A stretch of 6,639 bases of DNA from Actinomycetota bacterium (lineage in GTDB: Bacteria > Actinomycetota > Thermoleophilia > Gaiellales > Gaiellaceae): the NCBI GenBank assembly GCA_013811645.1, contig JACCUU010000008.1:1-6639 (forward strand), given 5' to 3'. Position numbers and translations under genes: made by a program. This document shows, one piece after another, positions 5,559-6,639 of this stretch (within the stretch, counting starts at the first letter, position 1; every line of letters begins with the position of its first letter). The notes beneath the pieces were generated by a model that searched no databases, was not told the origin of the DNA, and worked only from the letters and a program-made list of their open reading frames with translations.

Positions 5559-6529
5559 TCCGCTTCCACAACCGCGTCGTCGACACGCTGCCCGCGTCAG
5601 TGCCACCCGCGCAGCGCTTCGCCGTCGCGCGCAAGAAGGTCATCAAGCACTACCAGTGGATGCTGCGCACCGACTACCTCCCGCGGATCTGCGCGCCGGG
5701 CGTCGTCTCGAACGTGTTCTTGAACGGGAGGAAGGCGTTCGAGGTCGGGGTTCCCGCGACCGACATGCCCACGATGCCCATCGAGTTCTCCGTCGCCGCC
5801 TTCCGGCTCGGGCACTCGATGATCCGCCGGGAGTACGACTGGAACCGGATCTTCGACGACGGCTTCGGCACCCTCGATCTGCTGTTCGCGTTCTCGGCGG
5901 GGAGCGGAGACCTCGGCGGCGGGCAGAAGCTGCCCAGCACGTGGATCGCGGACTTTCGCCGACTGTACGACTTCACGGAAGCCGGGCGCGCCGACCTCGC
6001 GGTCCCCGAGGGGAAGTTCAACCGGGCAATGCGCATCGACACAACGTTGGTCAACCCGCTCGCGGGCCTCCCGGGCTTCCCTGCTGCGGAGGGCAACCTC
6101 GCCTTTCGTAATCTACGCCGGGCGAAGATGGTCCGGCTCGCGACCGGCCAGCAGATGGTCACGTTCCTGAAGAACAAGGGCGTCACGCTGACGAAGCTCA
6201 CCGACGTCCAGATCCGCGACGGGTCGAACGGCGCCGACCTGGGCGGGCTGACGCAGGCGCAGCGGACGAAGCTGCTCAAGGACACGCCGCTCTGGTTTTA
6301 CCTCCTGCGTGAGTCCGAGCTGAACGGCGGGAGGCTGAAGGGCGCCGGCGCGCGCATCGTCGCGGAGACGTTCCACCGGGCGATGGAGGGCAGCCAGTTC
6401 TCGATCGTCCGCGACCCGGCCTGGCGGCCGTCCCTCGGCCCGAGCAACCAGACGTTCCGCATGGTCGACCTCCTTCTCTTTGCCTTCAAGGGGCAGAAGG
6501 CGCTCCTGAATCCACTCGGAGGCCCGTAA
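5501..6529 (+). CDS. Haem peroxidase, C-terminal part (proximal His half)
   Basis: About 342 aa in the frame one base back from the N-terminal part, ending with TAA at 6527-6529. It opens with IPDPRNDENL: Arg (codon 5513-5515) and Glu (5522-5524) match the catalytic Arg and second haem-ester Glu of the family RxxE motif. RFHNRVVDTL and RTDYLPRIC follow. The proximal His of FRLGHSMI is codon 5813-5815, and the Asn of FRNLRRAK (codon 6110-6112) is the expected hydrogen-bond partner of that His. TPLWFYLLRESELNGG and RIVAETFHRAMEG are typical C-terminal helices. No start codon lies between the shift and the RxxE motif: the first in-frame GTG is 5600 and ATG 5660, so separate translation would lose the Arg and Glu. 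The frame stays open upstream to 4802, but that translation resembles nothing. Confidence 0.75.
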   Translation: MPDPRNDENLAVAQTHLALIRFHNRVVDTLPASVPPAQRFAVARKKVIKHYQWMLRTDYLPRICAPGVVSNVFLNGRKAFEVGVPATDMPTMPIEFSVAAFRLGHSMIRREYDWNRIFDDGFGTLDLLFAFSAGSGDLGGGQKLPSTWIADFRRLYDFTEAGRADLAVPEGKFNRAMRIDTTLVNPLAGLPGFPAAEGNLAFRNLRRAKMVRLATGQQMVTFLKNKGVTLTKLTDVQIRDGSNGADLGGLTQAQRTKLLKDTPLWFYLLRESELNGGRLKGAGARIVAETFHRAMEGSQFSIVRDPAWRPSLGPSNQTFRMVDLLLFAFKGQKALLNPLGGP

Positions 6530-6547
6530 CCGGCGGCGCGAGTCGGC

Positions 6548-6553
6548 TAGAAT
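6548..6553 (+). promoter_or_regulatory. -10 element of the tRNA-Val promoter
   Basis: TAGAAT is one mismatch from TATAAT and ends 11 bases before the tRNA, so transcription would start a few bases upstream of the mature 5' end. No good -35 hexamer is visible near 6525-6530, where the peroxidase stop codon lies. This would allow the tRNA to be transcribed independently of the peroxidase. Confidence 0.5.
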
Positions 6554-6564
6554 CCCGCGCTCCG

Positions 6565-6639
6565 GGGCGGTTAGCTCAGTTGGGAGAGCACCAGCTCGAC
6601 AAGCTGGGGGTCACTGGTTCGAGCCCAGTACCGCCCACC
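6565..6639 (+). tRNA. tRNA-Val(GAC), reaching the window edge
   Basis: A complete cloverleaf: acceptor GGGCGGT (6565-6571) pairs with ACCGCCC (6630-6636), D-stem GCTC with GAGC (6574-6589), anticodon stem CCAGC with GCTGG (6591-6607), and T-stem ACTGG with CCAGT (6613-6629) around TTCGAGC. The 7-base anticodon loop TCGACAA places GAC (6598-6600) as the anticodon, reading GUC and GUU valine codons. T8-A14 and G15-C48 tertiary partners are present, as is a short five-base variable region. The discriminator is A (6637), followed by CC; the final A of an encoded CCA would be the next base outside the window. Position 33 is C, not the near-universal T. Reading T6596 as position 33 would give a serine anticodon, but the long variable arm of tRNA-Ser is absent. 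Confidence 0.93.

Larger units (their letters stand above)
4974..6529 (+). pseudogene. Frameshifted animal-type haem peroxidase
   Basis: Taken together, two reading frames spell one peroxidase of about 518 aa of the animal haem peroxidase family (myeloperoxidase/cyclooxygenase-like), which uses hydrogen peroxide to oxidise halides or organic substrates. Frame one (4974 to about 5498) carries the distal haem side. The frame shifted by one base (about 5501-6526) carries the catalytic Arg, proximal His and C-terminal helices. Homologues run directly from a Lys-Ala-type residue into IPDPRNDENL; here that junction needs one extra base at 5499-5501. All catalytic residues survive on either side, so the lesion is either recent or a sequencing or assembly error. 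No slippery heptamer suited to programmed -1 frameshifting is seen. No signal peptide is visible, so a cytoplasmic location is likely. Confidence 0.85.

Noticed and set aside
4802..6529. A single 575-aa protein in one frame with a start at 4802
   Set aside because: Upstream of about 5501 the translation is Arg/Gly-rich and resembles nothing, while the other frame carries the conserved distal-haem motif and a Shine-Dalgarno. The long open frame reflects high GC.
6596..6602. tRNA-Ser with CGA anticodon
   Set aside because: Moving the anticodon by one base to restore U33 breaks the 7-base loop geometry, and the long variable arm required for tRNA-Ser is missing.

Overview
The window is GC-rich throughout, with strong G/C preference at third codon positions and GTG starts. 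Gene content suggests an actinobacterium: a PcrA/UvrD1-type helicase, two Eis-type acetyltransferases and a possibly leaderless gene. A soil lineage such as Thermoleophilia would fit, but that placement is inference. All four protein genes and the tRNA lie on the + strand.

Layout: (1) 53-2212 is a complete PcrA/UvrD superfamily 1A DNA helicase of 719 aa. (2) 2209-3417 is a 402-aa Eis-type GNAT acetyltransferase whose GTG start overlaps the helicase stop by 4 bases. (3) 3528-4748 is a second, divergent Eis-type paralogue of 406 aa, preceded by a 110-base gap with its own strong Shine-Dalgarno sequence. (4) 4974-6529 is a bacterial member of the animal (myeloperoxidase/cyclooxygenase-like) haem peroxidase family. 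It is split by an apparent one-base deletion near 5499-5501 that separates the distal-His half from the catalytic-Arg/proximal-His half. (5) 6565-6639 is tRNA-Val(GAC), running into the window edge, with an unusual C at position 33.

How the genes relate: the helicase (DNA repair and replication-transcription conflicts) and the first acetyltransferase look like one translationally coupled operon, perhaps read through into the second acetyltransferase. Both Eis proteins keep the acetyl-CoA loop, the catalytic Tyr and the C-terminal Phe, so both look active. Their substrates cannot be read from the sequence. The peroxidase has a 225-base upstream region with its own hairpins and is probably a separate transcription unit. 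The tRNA has its own -10-like element.

I see no CRISPR array, insertion sequence, phage gene, toxin-antitoxin pair or obvious new defence system. The points most worth a second look are the peroxidase frameshift, two mutually exclusive RNA pairings in its leader, the intact tandem Eis pair coupled to a helicase, and the C33 tRNA.
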